From Brevibacillus brevis (GTDB lineage Bacteria > Bacillota > Bacilli > Brevibacillales > Brevibacillaceae), in assembly GCF_022026395.1 (NCBI RefSeq), contig NZ_CP041767.1:3442501-3506500 (forward strand): a DNA stretch of 64,000 nucleotides, written 5' to 3'. The position numbers and the translations under genes are program-made. Below are positions 8,113 through 16,678 of this stretch, in pieces. How positions within the stretch are numbered: position 1 is the stretch's first letter; the number at the start of each line of letters is the position of its first letter. The notes under the pieces are model-generated. The model did no database searches, was not told the origin of the DNA, and saw nothing but the letters and a program-made list of their open reading frames with translations.

Positions 8113-9270
8113 TTATTTCCCTAATGCGGCATCTAATGCTATCTGAATGTCTTGAACAGCTTCAATTCCGACCGATAACCGTACCAGTCCCATCGTGATT
8201 CCCGTTTCCTTGCGCTGCTCTTCAGAAAAAGCACGGTGGGACGTCGTAACTGGATGAGATACACTCGTCTCCACACCTGCAAGAGACGGAGCCAGCTTGA
8301 TCCAGTCAAGCGCCCGGTAAAAGTCGTAAATCTTCGTCTCTTCTGCCAGAACAAAGGATACCATTGCTCCCTGTTTTTGCATTGAAAAAAAGAAGGTATC
8401 TGTAGGACTTGGGTAATGCACTCGTCCAACTGCAGGATGAGCACGAAGAAACGCAGCGATCTGGCTGGCATTATCGCATTGACGCTCCATTCTCACTGCC
8501 AATGTTTTCAAACCGCGCGATGTCAACCAGGCCTCAAAAGGACTGAGCGATGCACCGTAATTGGCTACGATCTCAGTGGCACGCTTGATCGTCGCCTGTG
8601 ATCCAACCAGAACACCTGACGTCACATCGCTATGTCCCCCAATGTATTTGGTTCCACTATGTACCACGAGATCTGCTCCAAATGATACGGGTTGTACCAA
8701 ATACGGAGTCGCGAACGTATTATCCACCATGACGGTTAAGCCAAGACTTTTTGCTTCCTTGATCCAGTAAGGTAGATCTACCACAGTCAATAGCGGATTG
8801 GTGATAGTCTCCACGAAAAACAGCCGCGTCGTTGGGCGAACATGATCAGCAAGCTTTGTCATTCGACCAAGCTGGATGCACTCAAGCTCGATCCCAAATC
8901 GCGACAGCTCCTTGTGCAGAAGAGCGTAGGTACCGCCATAAATTTCATGGGAAGCCAGCACGTGATCCCCAGGGGAAAGAACAGCAAGTAAACCAGCCAT
9001 GATCGCTCCCATACCGGAGGCAGCACTGACACCTGCTTCTGCACCTTCTAAAACAGCGATAGCATGAGCCAGCTCAGCTTGGTTCGGATTGCCATTTCGG
9101 GTGTACAAATATTCTCCTTCGCCGACGTAGTACGCTTCTACTTCTTCCAAGCCTTCGAAGGCAAAAACAGAGGTTTGAAAAATCGGTGTCGTTTTGCTCT
9201 TTACTCCCCGCAAAGGATCATGTCCGATATGTACCGTTTTGGTCTCAAATCGCTCTGCCACATTGATCAC
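8113..9270 (-). CDS. PLP-dependent trans-sulfuration enzyme (cystathionine gamma-synthase/lyase family)
   Basis: 385 residues of the Cys/Met metabolism PLP family (MetB, MetI, MccB type), acting in sulfur amino acid interconversion in the cytoplasm. The PLP lysine is in VVHSGTKYIGGHSD; other family motifs are YLYTRNGNPNQAELA, SAASGMGAI, VDNTFATPYL and the C-terminal VRLSVGIE. Length is normal. Whether it makes or cleaves cystathionine cannot be told from sequence. The GTG start at 9270 follows GGGAG by six bases. It is a single gene, divergent from the cyclophilin gene. No S-box or T-box leader was seen. Confidence 0.85.
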   Translation of the reverse strand: MINVAERFETKTVHIGHDPLRGVKSKTTPIFQTSVFAFEGLEEVEAYYVGEGEYLYTRNGNPNQAELAHAIAVLEGAEAGVSAASGMGAIMAGLLAVLSPGDHVLASHEIYGGTYALLHKELSRFGIELECIQLGRMTKLADHVRPTTRLFFVETITNPLLTVVDLPYWIKEAKSLGLTVMVDNTFATPYLVQPVSFGADLVVHSGTKYIGGHSDVTSGVLVGSQATIKRATEIVANYGASLSPFEAWLTSRGLKTLAVRMERQCDNASQIAAFLRAHPAVGRVHYPSPTDTFFFSMQKQGAMVSFVLAEETKIYDFYRALDWIKLAPSLAGVETSVSHPVTTSHRAFSEEQRKETGITMGLVRLSVGIEAVQDIQIALDAALGK

Positions 9271-9396
9271 CCTTTTCTCCCAATCATACCACGCGAGATT
9301 GGAAAGGAAACTAGCGGATTGGCAAAAGCTCGACTATTTGTGTTATAATTCGAAACCGAACCACCCAACAGTATGAAACAAAGGAAGGTGCATAAG

Positions 9397-10092
9397 ATGA
9401 GAAAGATGATGACAACTCTGTTCACATGTCTGACGGCAATCGCCTTGGTTACGGGTTGTTCTACAGGAAGCAATGAAGCCGCTCCTAATCAGCCGACTAC
9501 GCCAGCAGAGAAACCAGCATCCAAAGAGCCAGCTAACCCACCGGGTCCAACCGGAGAGAAGAAATACGAGAAGGCTCCGGCTATGCAGATTGACAAAGCA
9601 AAGGACTATCAAGCGAAAATCTCTACTTCCATGGGAGACATCACGATCGATCTGTTTGAAAAAGACGCCCCAATTGCTGTCAATAACTTCGTTTTCCTCG
9701 CAAAGGACAAGTTCTATGACGGCATCACGTTCCACCGCGTTATGAAAGACTTCATGATTCAAACAGGTGATCCATTGGGTAATGGCATGGGTGGCCCTGG
9801 CTACACGTTTGAAGACGAATTGAAAAATGGTCATAAATACGAACCAGGCGTAGTTGCCATGGCGAATTCTGGTAAAAACACGAATGGTAGCCAATTCTTC
9901 ATTGGTTCTGGACCTGACGTGACAGGATTGGACAACTCTCCGAACTACACGATTTTCGGAAAAGTCACGGGTGGTATGGATATCGTTCAAAAAATTGCCG
10001 GAACAAAAGTAAAGAAAAACCCACAAACGGGGGAACCAAGTGTTCCTGAGCAAACGATTACCATTAAAACCATTACGATTACGGAAAAATAA
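9397..10092 (+). CDS. Lipoprotein peptidyl-prolyl cis-trans isomerase (cyclophilin)
   Basis: 231 residues: signal peptide with lipobox LVTGC (Cys about residue 20), a Pro/Ala/Lys-rich linker, then a cyclophilin domain from about residue 70 with FHRVMKDFMIQTGDP, GGPGYTFEDE, GVVAMANSGKNTNGSQFFI and DNSPNYTIFGKV. It should help fold exported proteins at the outer face of the membrane. The start is ATG at 9397 behind AAGGAAGGTG; an in-frame ATG at 9373 lacks a site. A TATAAT lies about 50 bases upstream. The gene ends in a strong terminator. Confidence 0.9.
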   Translation: MRKMMTTLFTCLTAIALVTGCSTGSNEAAPNQPTTPAEKPASKEPANPPGPTGEKKYEKAPAMQIDKAKDYQAKISTSMGDITIDLFEKDAPIAVNNFVFLAKDKFYDGITFHRVMKDFMIQTGDPLGNGMGGPGYTFEDELKNGHKYEPGVVAMANSGKNTNGSQFFIGSGPDVTGLDNSPNYTIFGKVTGGMDIVQKIAGTKVKKNPQTGEPSVPEQTITIKTITITEK

Positions 10093-10108
10093 GCTCAAAC
10101 TGCACACG

Positions 10109-10144
10109 AAAGCCACTTTCTCAACAGGAAAGTGGCTTTTTTTA
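10109..10144 (+). terminator. Terminator of the cyclophilin gene
   Basis: Arms AAAGCCACTTTC and GAAAGTGGCTTT with a short loop, followed by a T run. Confidence 0.9.
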
Positions 10145-10314
10145 TCGAGGAAACATCTGTTTATGAAAGCACTTTCATGAATCGAATCATTTTGTAAATA
10201 GTTCTATGGTACCAATTACCTCTTGAACCATTCCGATCAGACCGCTAGACTTGCAAAAGACCTGATTCGCTTCCGCAATCAAAACGCAAAGAGCGAAAAG
10301 GAGTGGTTCACACC

Positions 10315-10938
10315 ATGTTGACACGTGAAGCGCCAACGCGCTTTTTCTTCTTTTTGAACAGTTTTGGCTTGATGCTGTTATGCTTATTTGTCACACCGAC
10401 AAGTGCAATGGCACCACAACCAATACAAATCCTCCCTGTTCTCGATAGTGCAACGGCGCCATCGGAACAAGTTTCGAAGAAGGAAAAGACACCAACCACA
10501 TCTGCTGCAGCAGTAAAACGCAAGTCTGTGCAGGTTAGTCGTGATAGTCGTCCAAAAGTGGTTCGGAATGGAAAAGTGAAAGTTTCGGAGAGGGATATGG
10601 AACTGCTCGCCCGGTTAGTGTATGCGGAAGGCCGGGGAGAACCGTATGAAGGACAGGTAGCGATTGCTGCCGTTGTATTGAATCGGGTTGCTTCAGATAA
10701 TTTTCCAAATACGGTACGGGAGGTTATTTATGCTCCCAATGCGTTTTCGCCTGTCCATGACGGCAATTTGACACATAAATTAAATGAGAGTACGAGAAAA
10801 GCGGTCCAGGACGCGGTCAATGGAAAGGATCCAAGCAACGGTTCCCTGTACTTCTTTAACCCGGATACGGCTACTTCCAAGTGGATTTGGTCACGTCCTG
10901 TAACGGTTGAGATCGGTAACCATCGTTTTGCTCGTTAA
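10315..10938 (+). CDS. Cell-wall hydrolase, SleB catalytic domain
   Basis: 207 residues with an N-terminal hydrophobic signal (FFFFLNSFGLMLLCLFV, cut near TSAMA), a linker, and a SleB-type hydrolase domain from about residue 85 to the end: ELLARLVYAEGRGEPYEGQ (catalytic Glu in the YAEGRGE motif), VAIAAVVLNRV, and a C-terminal SLYFFNPDTATSKW. Such enzymes cut cortex peptidoglycan during germination or vegetative wall. There is no peptidoglycan-binding repeat, unlike full-length SleB. The start is ATG at 10315, eleven bases after AAAAGGAG; the GTG at 10303 overlaps the binding site. Confidence 0.85.
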   Translation: MLTREAPTRFFFFLNSFGLMLLCLFVTPTSAMAPQPIQILPVLDSATAPSEQVSKKEKTPTTSAAAVKRKSVQVSRDSRPKVVRNGKVKVSERDMELLARLVYAEGRGEPYEGQVAIAAVVLNRVASDNFPNTVREVIYAPNAFSPVHDGNLTHKLNESTRKAVQDAVNGKDPSNGSLYFFNPDTATSKWIWSRPVTVEIGNHRFAR

Positions 10939-11249
10939 CGCGCTACTTCCCGAAAAAGATTTAATAATACTTTATTTTTATTTAATGGATGTTTTACTTT
11001 TGCTTGCTATGTTGTAGGTGTAAGCACTTTTTCAACGCATTGAGAAAAAGTTCGATTATCTTCTTTGGATGACTTTTTAACGTAAGCATGTTTAGATCGT
11101 TTATTCAATCTGAGTATGCCTACGCTAATAGCTTTGATTGATTGACTGTTTTGGGTGAGAGCAAACCAGTCATAGAACAATCAGTCGTTCTTTTTCTCAA
11201 TCGCCCCCAATAATTAGGCATTCCCAACGTGGGAATGCCCCTTTTTTTA
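10939..11249. other. Intergenic stretch with a terminator and minor hairpins
   Basis: No gene seen. It holds a weak hairpin (ACTTTTT/AAAAAGT near 11027-11053) and, at 11217-11239, a perfect 10-base stem GGCATTCCCA/TGGGAATGCC with a T run on the plus side at 11242-11248. The latter lies 280 bases past the hydrolase gene and abuts the end of the SDR gene, so it may serve both directions. Confidence 0.6.
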
Positions 11250-12014
11250 TTAAAATCCGTATATAGACATACCGCCATCAACCGAAAGCGTTTGACCGGA
11301 TATGTAGGAAGCGGCATCAGAGGACAAGAAAATCGCTGGTCCTACCAAGTCCTCGACATCCCCGATGCGGCCACTTGGCGTTCTCTGCAATACCTCTTGG
11401 ACGAACGCTTCGTCACTAAGCAAGCTCTCCGTTAATGGCGTACGAAAATACCACGGCGCGATCGCATTTACGTTGACCCCAAACTTGCTCCATTCTAATG
11501 CCAGCACCCGCGTCATCTGGATGAGCCCTGCTTTGCTGGCACCATACGCGACACCCGTACGAAGTGCTACTACACCTGCGACCGAAGCAATATTGACGAT
11601 TCTTCCATAGCGCTGCTCGCACATGATCTTGCCTGCAGCTTGACTCATAAAAAACGCTGCTTTCAAATTCAAATCCACTACCCTGTCCCACTCTTCTTCC
11701 GTTACCTCATGAGCTTTTTTGCGAATATTCATTCCTGCATTGTTGATCAGGATATGAACACCCCCTAGTCCTTCGACTGCCTGCTTCACAACATGGTCCG
11801 CTGCATCAGACACAGTCAAGTCAGCCTCGACAGGAACAGCCAGTCCGCCTTTTGCTTCAATCTCCGATACCACCTCTTGCAAGTCGGAAGCTGTTCGCGA
11901 GACCACCGCAACCTGTGCACCCGCTTCTGCGATTCCCAACGCAAGTGCCTTCCCAATTCCTCTGCCCGCACCTGTGATGATTGCTTTTTTTCCATGCAAA
12001 TCAAAACGTGTCAT
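11250..12014 (-). CDS. Short-chain dehydrogenase/reductase
   Basis: 254 residues, classical SDR with NAD(P)-binding TGAGRGIG (residues about 15-22), NNAG, catalytic Ser in VNIASVAG and YxxxK as YGASK, and the C-terminal SGQTLSVDGG. The closest known groups are 3-oxoacyl-ACP reductase and gluconate 5-dehydrogenase; the substrate cannot be assigned. ATG at 12014 follows AAAGGGGAG. Single gene, divergent from the DUF1811 gene. Confidence 0.85.
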   Translation of the reverse strand: MTRFDLHGKKAIITGAGRGIGKALALGIAEAGAQVAVVSRTASDLQEVVSEIEAKGGLAVPVEADLTVSDAADHVVKQAVEGLGGVHILINNAGMNIRKKAHEVTEEEWDRVVDLNLKAAFFMSQAAGKIMCEQRYGRIVNIASVAGVVALRTGVAYGASKAGLIQMTRVLALEWSKFGVNVNAIAPWYFRTPLTESLLSDEAFVQEVLQRTPSGRIGDVEDLVGPAIFLSSDAASYISGQTLSVDGGMSIYGF

Positions 12015-12116
12015 TTTCGAAACGACTCCCCTTTCGTTTCCTTAGAGGATTCTGCATCCATCGCCTTTTCCCTTGTCTTTTGCTACAATATACCTGTATG
12101 GAAAGGGGGCAGTCCG

Positions 12117-12428
12117 TTGCGTTTGTACAGTCAGATGACACTCGCCGAGCTGCAGGAGGAAATGGAGCGCCTGCACGTAGAAGCGAAAGAGAAAAAGGAG
12201 CTTGGTGATCACTCACAGCTTGCGATCATTACACAAAAGTACTTTATGGCGAAATCGTACTATTTAGGAACGGGTGAGTTCCGAATCGGCAGCAAATACA
12301 GCGTGCCTGATTATGATCAGCCATTTACAATCGACTATTTCAACGGCGTCTTTGCTTGGGGACGTTTCCCTGATTCGGATGAACAGACGGGTTTTCCAGT
12401 AGGAATGCTGGAACTGTGGTTCGACTAG
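12117..12428 (+). CDS. DUF1811 family protein (YfhH-like)
   Basis: 103-residue soluble protein of the DUF1811 family of Bacillales. The pattern MTLAELQEEMERLHVEAKEK, then QKYFMAKSYYLG and a C-terminal beta-rich part ending GVFAWGRFP...GMLELWF covers the whole family length. Function unknown. The start is TTG at 12117, seven bases after AAAGGGGG; upstream in-frame extensions are long and have no site. Ended by a strong hairpin. Confidence 0.75.
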   Translation: MRLYSQMTLAELQEEMERLHVEAKEKKELGDHSQLAIITQKYFMAKSYYLGTGEFRIGSKYSVPDYDQPFTIDYFNGVFAWGRFPDSDEQTGFPVGMLELWFD

Positions 12429-12476
12429 AAAAAAGAGATCGGCACTCGCACTCTTGTGCATGCCGATCTCTTTTTT
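12429..12476 (+). terminator. Strong hairpin terminator
   Basis: Perfect 16-base arms (12429-12444 and 12461-12476; core GAGATCGGCA/TGCCGATCTC) with A and T tracts on the two sides, so it can act both ways. Confidence 0.9.
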
Positions 12477-12542
12477 CTTGCCCGGGCACATGCCGCAGCA
12501 GTATGGATATACTAAAAAAAACGAAAGTGAGCCAACCCGCTT

Positions 12543-12992
12543 ATGGACTGGATTTCTATCATCCTTTTGGTATTACTGGCGCTCGGTGTCGTCGGCAACA
12601 ACGCCACCGTCTCCATTGCAGTTGCGATTCTTCTCTTAATGAGGCTCCTGTCATTGGAACGATATTTCCCTCTGCTCGAGCAGCATGGATTACAGCTCGG
12701 GATTATTATATTGACGATTGGCATCATGACCCCGTTGGCAAGCGGCAAGATCAATCCTTCGTCCATCTTGGAGATTTTTACGAATTGGCATTCGTTACTG
12801 GCTGTCGCCATCGGTATGTTTGTGGCTTACCTGGCGGGAAAAGGAACGGCCTTGATGACCCAAAATCCATTGATCGTGACTGGCCTTCTGCTAGGGACAA
12901 TCGCTGGTGTCACTTTTTTCCGCGGTGTTGCAGTCGGTCCTTTAATTGCAGCAGGGATTCTCGCCTTTATTTTGCAATTTCTCCCGAAGTGA
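12543..12992 (+). CDS. DUF441 family integral membrane protein
   Basis: 149 residues with about four or five membrane helices (residues 3-22, 40-62, 80-100, 108-148). The segments GIMTPLASGKI and AYLAGKGTALM are family hallmarks; the B. subtilis relative is YtwI. Function unknown. ATG at 12543; the ribosome binding site is weak (AAGTGAG). Its stop codon directly abuts the stop of the convergent gene at 12993. Confidence 0.8.
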   Translation: MDWISIILLVLLALGVVGNNATVSIAVAILLLMRLLSLERYFPLLEQHGLQLGIIILTIGIMTPLASGKINPSSILEIFTNWHSLLAVAIGMFVAYLAGKGTALMTQNPLIVTGLLLGTIAGVTFFRGVAVGPLIAAGILAFILQFLPK

Positions 12993-13301
12993 TTAGGTCC
13001 AGCGATCTTTCAGTTGAAGGCCATAAGCCAAAATTTGCTGTGGCGTGACCATCCGGAAGCCTTGCTGCGCACGATAATCAATCGTAAGCACATCAGACCC
13101 GATATAGGTGATCGTTTCGCGATCTATCAGAAACGTCAAAGAATCGACCTGGTAGACTTCATCTTCTGGACCTTGGGTATCCCACCACAGCGCATACTCT
13201 ACATTCATCCCGCAGCCACCGACTAGCTCACCGTTGATCCGAATGGGCTTGTCCGTATTGGCTATGCGTTCTACTGCTTCTTTTGTCACTTTTACTATCA
13301 T
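12993..13301 (-). CDS. HesB/IscA-like (YadR/YfhF) family protein
   Basis: 102-residue cytoplasmic protein with the fold of iron-sulfur biosynthesis (HesB-like) domains: KVTKEAVERI, then GELVGGCGMNVEYALWWD and FLIDRETI...LTIDY. Only one cysteine (GGCGMN) is present, unlike the three of true A-type Fe-S carriers, so cluster carriage is doubtful. The start is ATG at 13301, behind AGAAGGGTGG; upstream in-frame ATGs have no site. It ends flush against the DUF441 gene. Confidence 0.7.
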   Translation of the reverse strand: MIVKVTKEAVERIANTDKPIRINGELVGGCGMNVEYALWWDTQGPEDEVYQVDSLTFLIDRETITYIGSDVLTIDYRAQQGFRMVTPQQILAYGLQLKDRWT

Positions 13302-13402
13302 ATTTGGTGCCACCCTTCTCATGATTTTCCAGCATGCTGGATGCATCATCTCTTACATGATAGCATACAATGCTTGAAAGGCAGCAGAAAGGACGATCAT
13401 CT

Positions 13403-13543
13403 ATGAATATCTACGAACAAGATGGGATTTTTGTCGCGGAAACGGAGTTCCAATCGGAGCACGTTGTCATTTTTGCGAATACGTGGGAGGAAGCCAAGGA
13501 AAAACTACTCGTTCGGCTTCTCGTACTAGAAATGATTGGTTGA
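13403..13543 (+). CDS. Small hypothetical protein (46 residues)
   Basis: Not recognised. It begins MNIYEQDGIFVAETEFQ and continues with a helical part (WEEAKEKLLVRLLVLEM). ATG at 13403 has AAAGGA upstream at a good distance, and the ORF is followed at once by a terminator, so it looks like a genuine small gene. The sequence looks like a beta hairpin plus helix, as in small HicB-like folds, but this is only an impression. Confidence 0.6.
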   Translation: MNIYEQDGIFVAETEFQSEHVVIFANTWEEAKEKLLVRLLVLEMIG

Positions 13544-13547
13544 ATAA

Positions 13548-13575
13548 AAAGCGGGTCGCCCAGTAGACCTGCTTT
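13548..13575 (+). terminator. Terminator of the 46-residue gene
   Basis: Arms AAAGCGGGTC (13548-13557) and GACCTGCTTT (13566-13575), one G/T pair, followed by six T. Confidence 0.8.
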
Positions 13576-13611
13576 TTTCCATGTGAAAAACAACAAGGAG
13601 CACCCATACCG

Positions 13612-14667
13612 ATGACAGATAAGACAGCAACGAAAATAGCCGAGCAGCACTTGGTTGCTCAAATCAGACAAGCAACAGCCAAAGCCAATCGCAACAATGT
13701 GACCCGCACACAAGCATACCTCGCCTTTTATCTCGAGCACCAAGAGGTTCACTGGGCATTATTGGCCCATCTGGTCTCACGAAATGGCGGGTGGAACATG
13801 ACCGATTTAAAAGGAGAATGGCTACCGCTTATCATGGATGCACAAGCAATCGAGCCGTTTTTTTGGTTTTTGGAAAGATGCAACTGGCTGATTTTTCACG
13901 ATGCCTATCCACAATTACTTCTGTATGCGGAGATGAAACGAACGGGGACAGATTTAACCAACCTTTTGGCGCCACTTGGTGTTTCAGTCTTTATGCAACC
14001 GTATTGGCAAGAGTTCCTCGTATCCAAAGACAGTGCGAACCTTACACATGCACTCATCGTCAATGAGCAGCAATATATCGAACAGCGTGTCGTACAGAAG
14101 CCGTTTACCCTGAATCATATTTTTGCTTCGTTTGCTTTCGTCGCCCAATCTGCTCTCTCGATGAATCAAGTGCTCATTCCTTATAAAGCGCACCCTACTG
14201 ACCGCCGACTCAGCTTGATCGGGTTGAATGTTCATCATTTTCCCGATGTCAGAAACCGCATTCAGGTCGGAAAGTCGTTGTACCACCAATTGTTTGGGGA
14301 GCGTTTTCGCTTCGAGAAAATACTATCCTACTGCTCTCGTATTCCTCATACAGGCTCACGAGCAGATTATTGGCCGCATTTGTTCACACCTCATCATCCA
14401 CCTTCCACCACAGAAGGTGAGTACCAACTACGCTTGGATGGACATGAGTTGCTAGAAGGAAGTCCGCGGATATACAGCCCACGTCTTCAAGATGCATGGG
14501 CTGATTATGGACACGATCCGGCAGATGGGGTAGATTGGTTTCGAGATGAAAAATGGCACAAGGTCGTGAAAGAACCCGCTTCACTGCCAACCATCGACAG
14601 TGATTCTTATGTGCGTTCACTGCAATGGATCGAATACGGAGTCAAACTCGTCTCAGCAATCACGTAG
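13612..14667 (+). CDS. DUF2515 family protein (YppC-like)
   Basis: 351 residues, soluble. Segments NNVTRTQAYLAFY, HWALLAHLVSRNGGWNMTD and NVHHFPDVRNRIQVGK match the DUF2515 family (YppC of B. subtilis), whose role is unknown; the length is usual. ATG at 13612 follows AAGGAGCAC. The gene at 14689 starts 21 bases downstream on the same strand, so the two probably form an operon. Confidence 0.75.
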   Translation: MTDKTATKIAEQHLVAQIRQATAKANRNNVTRTQAYLAFYLEHQEVHWALLAHLVSRNGGWNMTDLKGEWLPLIMDAQAIEPFFWFLERCNWLIFHDAYPQLLLYAEMKRTGTDLTNLLAPLGVSVFMQPYWQEFLVSKDSANLTHALIVNEQQYIEQRVVQKPFTLNHIFASFAFVAQSALSMNQVLIPYKAHPTDRRLSLIGLNVHHFPDVRNRIQVGKSLYHQLFGERFRFEKILSYCSRIPHTGSRADYWPHLFTPHHPPSTTEGEYQLRLDGHELLEGSPRIYSPRLQDAWADYGHDPADGVDWFRDEKWHKVVKEPASLPTIDSDSYVRSLQWIEYGVKLVSAIT

Positions 14668-14688
14668 CTTGGAGAGGAGATCAGTCCC

Positions 14689-15666
14689 ATGGAAAAATGG
14701 ATGCAAGAAATGGCGTTGAATCAAACAAGTTTTTTGCTATCCTGCCAATTGCCGAGCGGTACCTTTCGCCTCGGCCCCCAACGTGATCAAATCAATCCTT
14801 ACTTTACCAACCTGGGTGTTATTTCCCTCATCCGAATGAAGGAGGTAGAGGCTGTTCGCGGTCATCTCGATTGGTATTTGCAAAACCTGAATGCGAACGG
14901 CTACATCAATGATTTTCGTCTTGAACAGGGCAGAGAAATCGATACCGGCACAAATGATAGCGAAGATAGCTACCACACCACTTATTTCAGCCTGCTTGCA
15001 GAATGGATACGGGCAACGGGGCGTATAGATTGGCTGCATGCCAACCACGCTACACTCTTGTCCCTACTCCAAGCAGTTGCCCGCCTTCAACAGAAAGACG
15101 GTTTGACTTGGGCAAAGCATTCGTATCGGGTTAAATATTTGATGGACAATTGCGAGGTGGCCAAGGGGCTGGCAGATGCTTCGTATTTATTTTCGTTAAC
15201 CGGTGATGTGAATGCTGCCGAGGAAGCGGCTTCACGTGCGAAAGCCTGTGAGCTCGGTATCAGTGGGATGTACAGTCGAATTCGCAAGTCGTATGCCATG
15301 TATGATCGTACGTACCCCGGCTGGCGAAAATGGTACCCGGACGTCACTTCCCAAGCGTTTCCGATTGTCTACAGCATGACAGATGCCAACACGGCCTCGC
15401 TGCTTTACCAAAGGATCACAGACGCTTTCCCGCATTTTGATACGTTTCAGACTGGTGATTTATACCCTTGGATGACGATGGGGGTATGCGCGCAAATGAT
15501 GGGCGATAAAACACGGGTGAAGACCATGCTCGTGACCGCCACAGACTTGTACATACACGGCCCCAGGTACCCGTACTGGCTCATTCAAGATGCCGGACGC
15601 TATATTGAATTATTACTGGACGTGGATTCATCAGGTTCAGATAAGAGTTGCTCTACCCAACGATAG
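14689..15666 (+). CDS. Hypothetical protein with predicted six-hairpin (alpha/alpha) toroid
   Basis: 325 residues, soluble and helical. Repeated helix pairs with motifs such as YFTNLGVISLIRM, DSYHTTYFSLLAEWIRATG, DNCEVAKGLADASYLFSLTG and PWMTMGVCAQMMGD recall six-hairpin glycosidase-like proteins; the aspartates of DSEDSY and YDRTYPGW might line a cleft. No specific family was recognised and no enzyme role is claimed. ATG at 14689 follows GGAGAGGAG. Its 3' end overlaps by 67 bases the end of the minus-strand remnant at 15600-16002. Confidence 0.6.
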   Translation: MEKWMQEMALNQTSFLLSCQLPSGTFRLGPQRDQINPYFTNLGVISLIRMKEVEAVRGHLDWYLQNLNANGYINDFRLEQGREIDTGTNDSEDSYHTTYFSLLAEWIRATGRIDWLHANHATLLSLLQAVARLQQKDGLTWAKHSYRVKYLMDNCEVAKGLADASYLFSLTGDVNAAEEAASRAKACELGISGMYSRIRKSYAMYDRTYPGWRKWYPDVTSQAFPIVYSMTDANTASLLYQRITDAFPHFDTFQTGDLYPWMTMGVCAQMMGDKTRVKTMLVTATDLYIHGPRYPYWLIQDAGRYIELLLDVDSSGSDKSCSTQR

Positions 15667-16002
15667 CAACGCTCCAGTTGCCCGTCTGTTACTAGGTCGG
15701 AACGATGCTCGAACATAATCTTTACATGTGGGTTCTCCTTTCTGATGATCGTCAGGTAGTCTTCAATCGGAGCCCACCCTTCTTCCGAGTAGGCTTGCTC
15801 CCATACATAATCTCGACAATCATGAAAACGCCACACATTCCAGTCGACGCGATCGTCTAAAATGACAGGCTTTGGATAATGGAATAAGACATAGGTTGGC
15901 TGAATGAGTGACATAAACGCCAGTTCCCGCTCTACCCTTTCAAATGCCTCGGCTCTTGTCTGATCATGAGCCTCCATATTGACCAATCATGAAATTATTC
16001 AT
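15600..16002 (-). pseudogene. Internally deleted xylose-isomerase-like TIM-barrel protein (remnant)
   Basis: A good ribosome binding site (CGGAGG, 16013-16018) precedes an ATG at 16002 giving MNNFMIGQYGG and then a stop. In another frame coding continues as EAHDQTRAEAFERVERELAF, YVLFHYPKPVILDDRVDWN, then GWAPIEDYLTIIRKENP and KIMFEHRSDL. These pieces match, in order, the start, middle and end of a sugar-phosphate isomerase/epimerase-like family of about 270 residues that I recall from Bacillota. At least two internal stretches are gone and the first junction is out of frame. Probably non-functional, although the 128-residue part could still be translated. Confidence 0.6.
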
Positions 16003-16039
16003 TCGAGGGTTTCCTCCGATTTTCGCACCGTATAGAAAA

Positions 16040-16060
16040 CGCGGGAAGCCTGTTCCCGCG
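16040..16060 (-). terminator. Terminator of the DUF1444 gene
   Basis: Perfect arms CGCGGGAA (16040-16047) and TTCCCGCG (16053-16060), followed on the minus strand by TTTTCT. Confidence 0.8.
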
Positions 16061-16066
16061 CTTGCT

Positions 16067-16654
16067 CTACTTTCTTTCAATTTTCGTACCGGAGTCGTGC
16101 GTCACCACGAGAAATGGGGTCAATTCCCCTTCTTCCCAATAAAAAGGCAAGACAGAAATCGGAACTTGCCCTTTCGATGCAAAATCATACGTGAGACGCG
16201 CTAACAGATGCGCTCCAGCTTCTCCTGCCATATCCGCCACAATCAGCACATCCTGATGCGGAATCGCGACACCAAGCGCGTCTCCTTGCTTTTTCTGATC
16301 CATCTCCGCCAGAAATGAATCCAGCAAAATTCGGCTTGCTGCATAGCCGTCTGTCGGACTAATAAAATGGATGCGCTGACCTCCTACCTCTTGTGACTTT
16401 ACTGAAAAGGGGAGCTTTCGCAAGTTTTCCATCGCGTATGAATGAAGCTGCTCGCTCGTCCAGCCTGCTTCCTCTAGCATCCGCTTCTCAATCAATGCGT
16501 AGCCTTCCCCTTGATCCAGTGCGTACAGTACATACGTATCTGCTGTATGTTCCTTCACAACCCACCGCTCCGGGTACTTGTTGATCATCGAGGCATGGCG
16601 CAATACCGGATAAATGTTAGGCTCTTGGCCGGTTACTTTCAGTTGTCGATCCAA
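16067..16654 (-). CDS. DUF1444 family protein (YtpQ-like)
   Basis: 195 residues of the DUF1444 family (YtpQ in B. subtilis), soluble, function unknown. Family segments seen: YPVLRHASM, VVKEHTADTYVLYALD, IHFISPTDGYAASRILLDSF, AIPHQDVLIVADM and VPISVLPFYWEEGELTP. The TTG at 16654 lies eight bases after AAGGGAG and is preferred; ATGs at 16660 and 16675 are too close to or upstream of that site. It follows the DUF3900 gene by about 25 bases and likely shares its transcript. Confidence 0.8.
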   Translation of the reverse strand: MDRQLKVTGQEPNIYPVLRHASMINKYPERWVVKEHTADTYVLYALDQGEGYALIEKRMLEEAGWTSEQLHSYAMENLRKLPFSVKSQEVGGQRIHFISPTDGYAASRILLDSFLAEMDQKKQGDALGVAIPHQDVLIVADMAGEAGAHLLARLTYDFASKGQVPISVLPFYWEEGELTPFLVVTHDSGTKIERK

Positions 16655-16678
16655 CTCCATCACTCCCTTCATCATTTA

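Noticed and set aside
9271..9396. Possible S-box or T-box leader of the trans-sulfuration gene
   Set aside because: The 126-base divergent gap is too short and holds none of the conserved elements.
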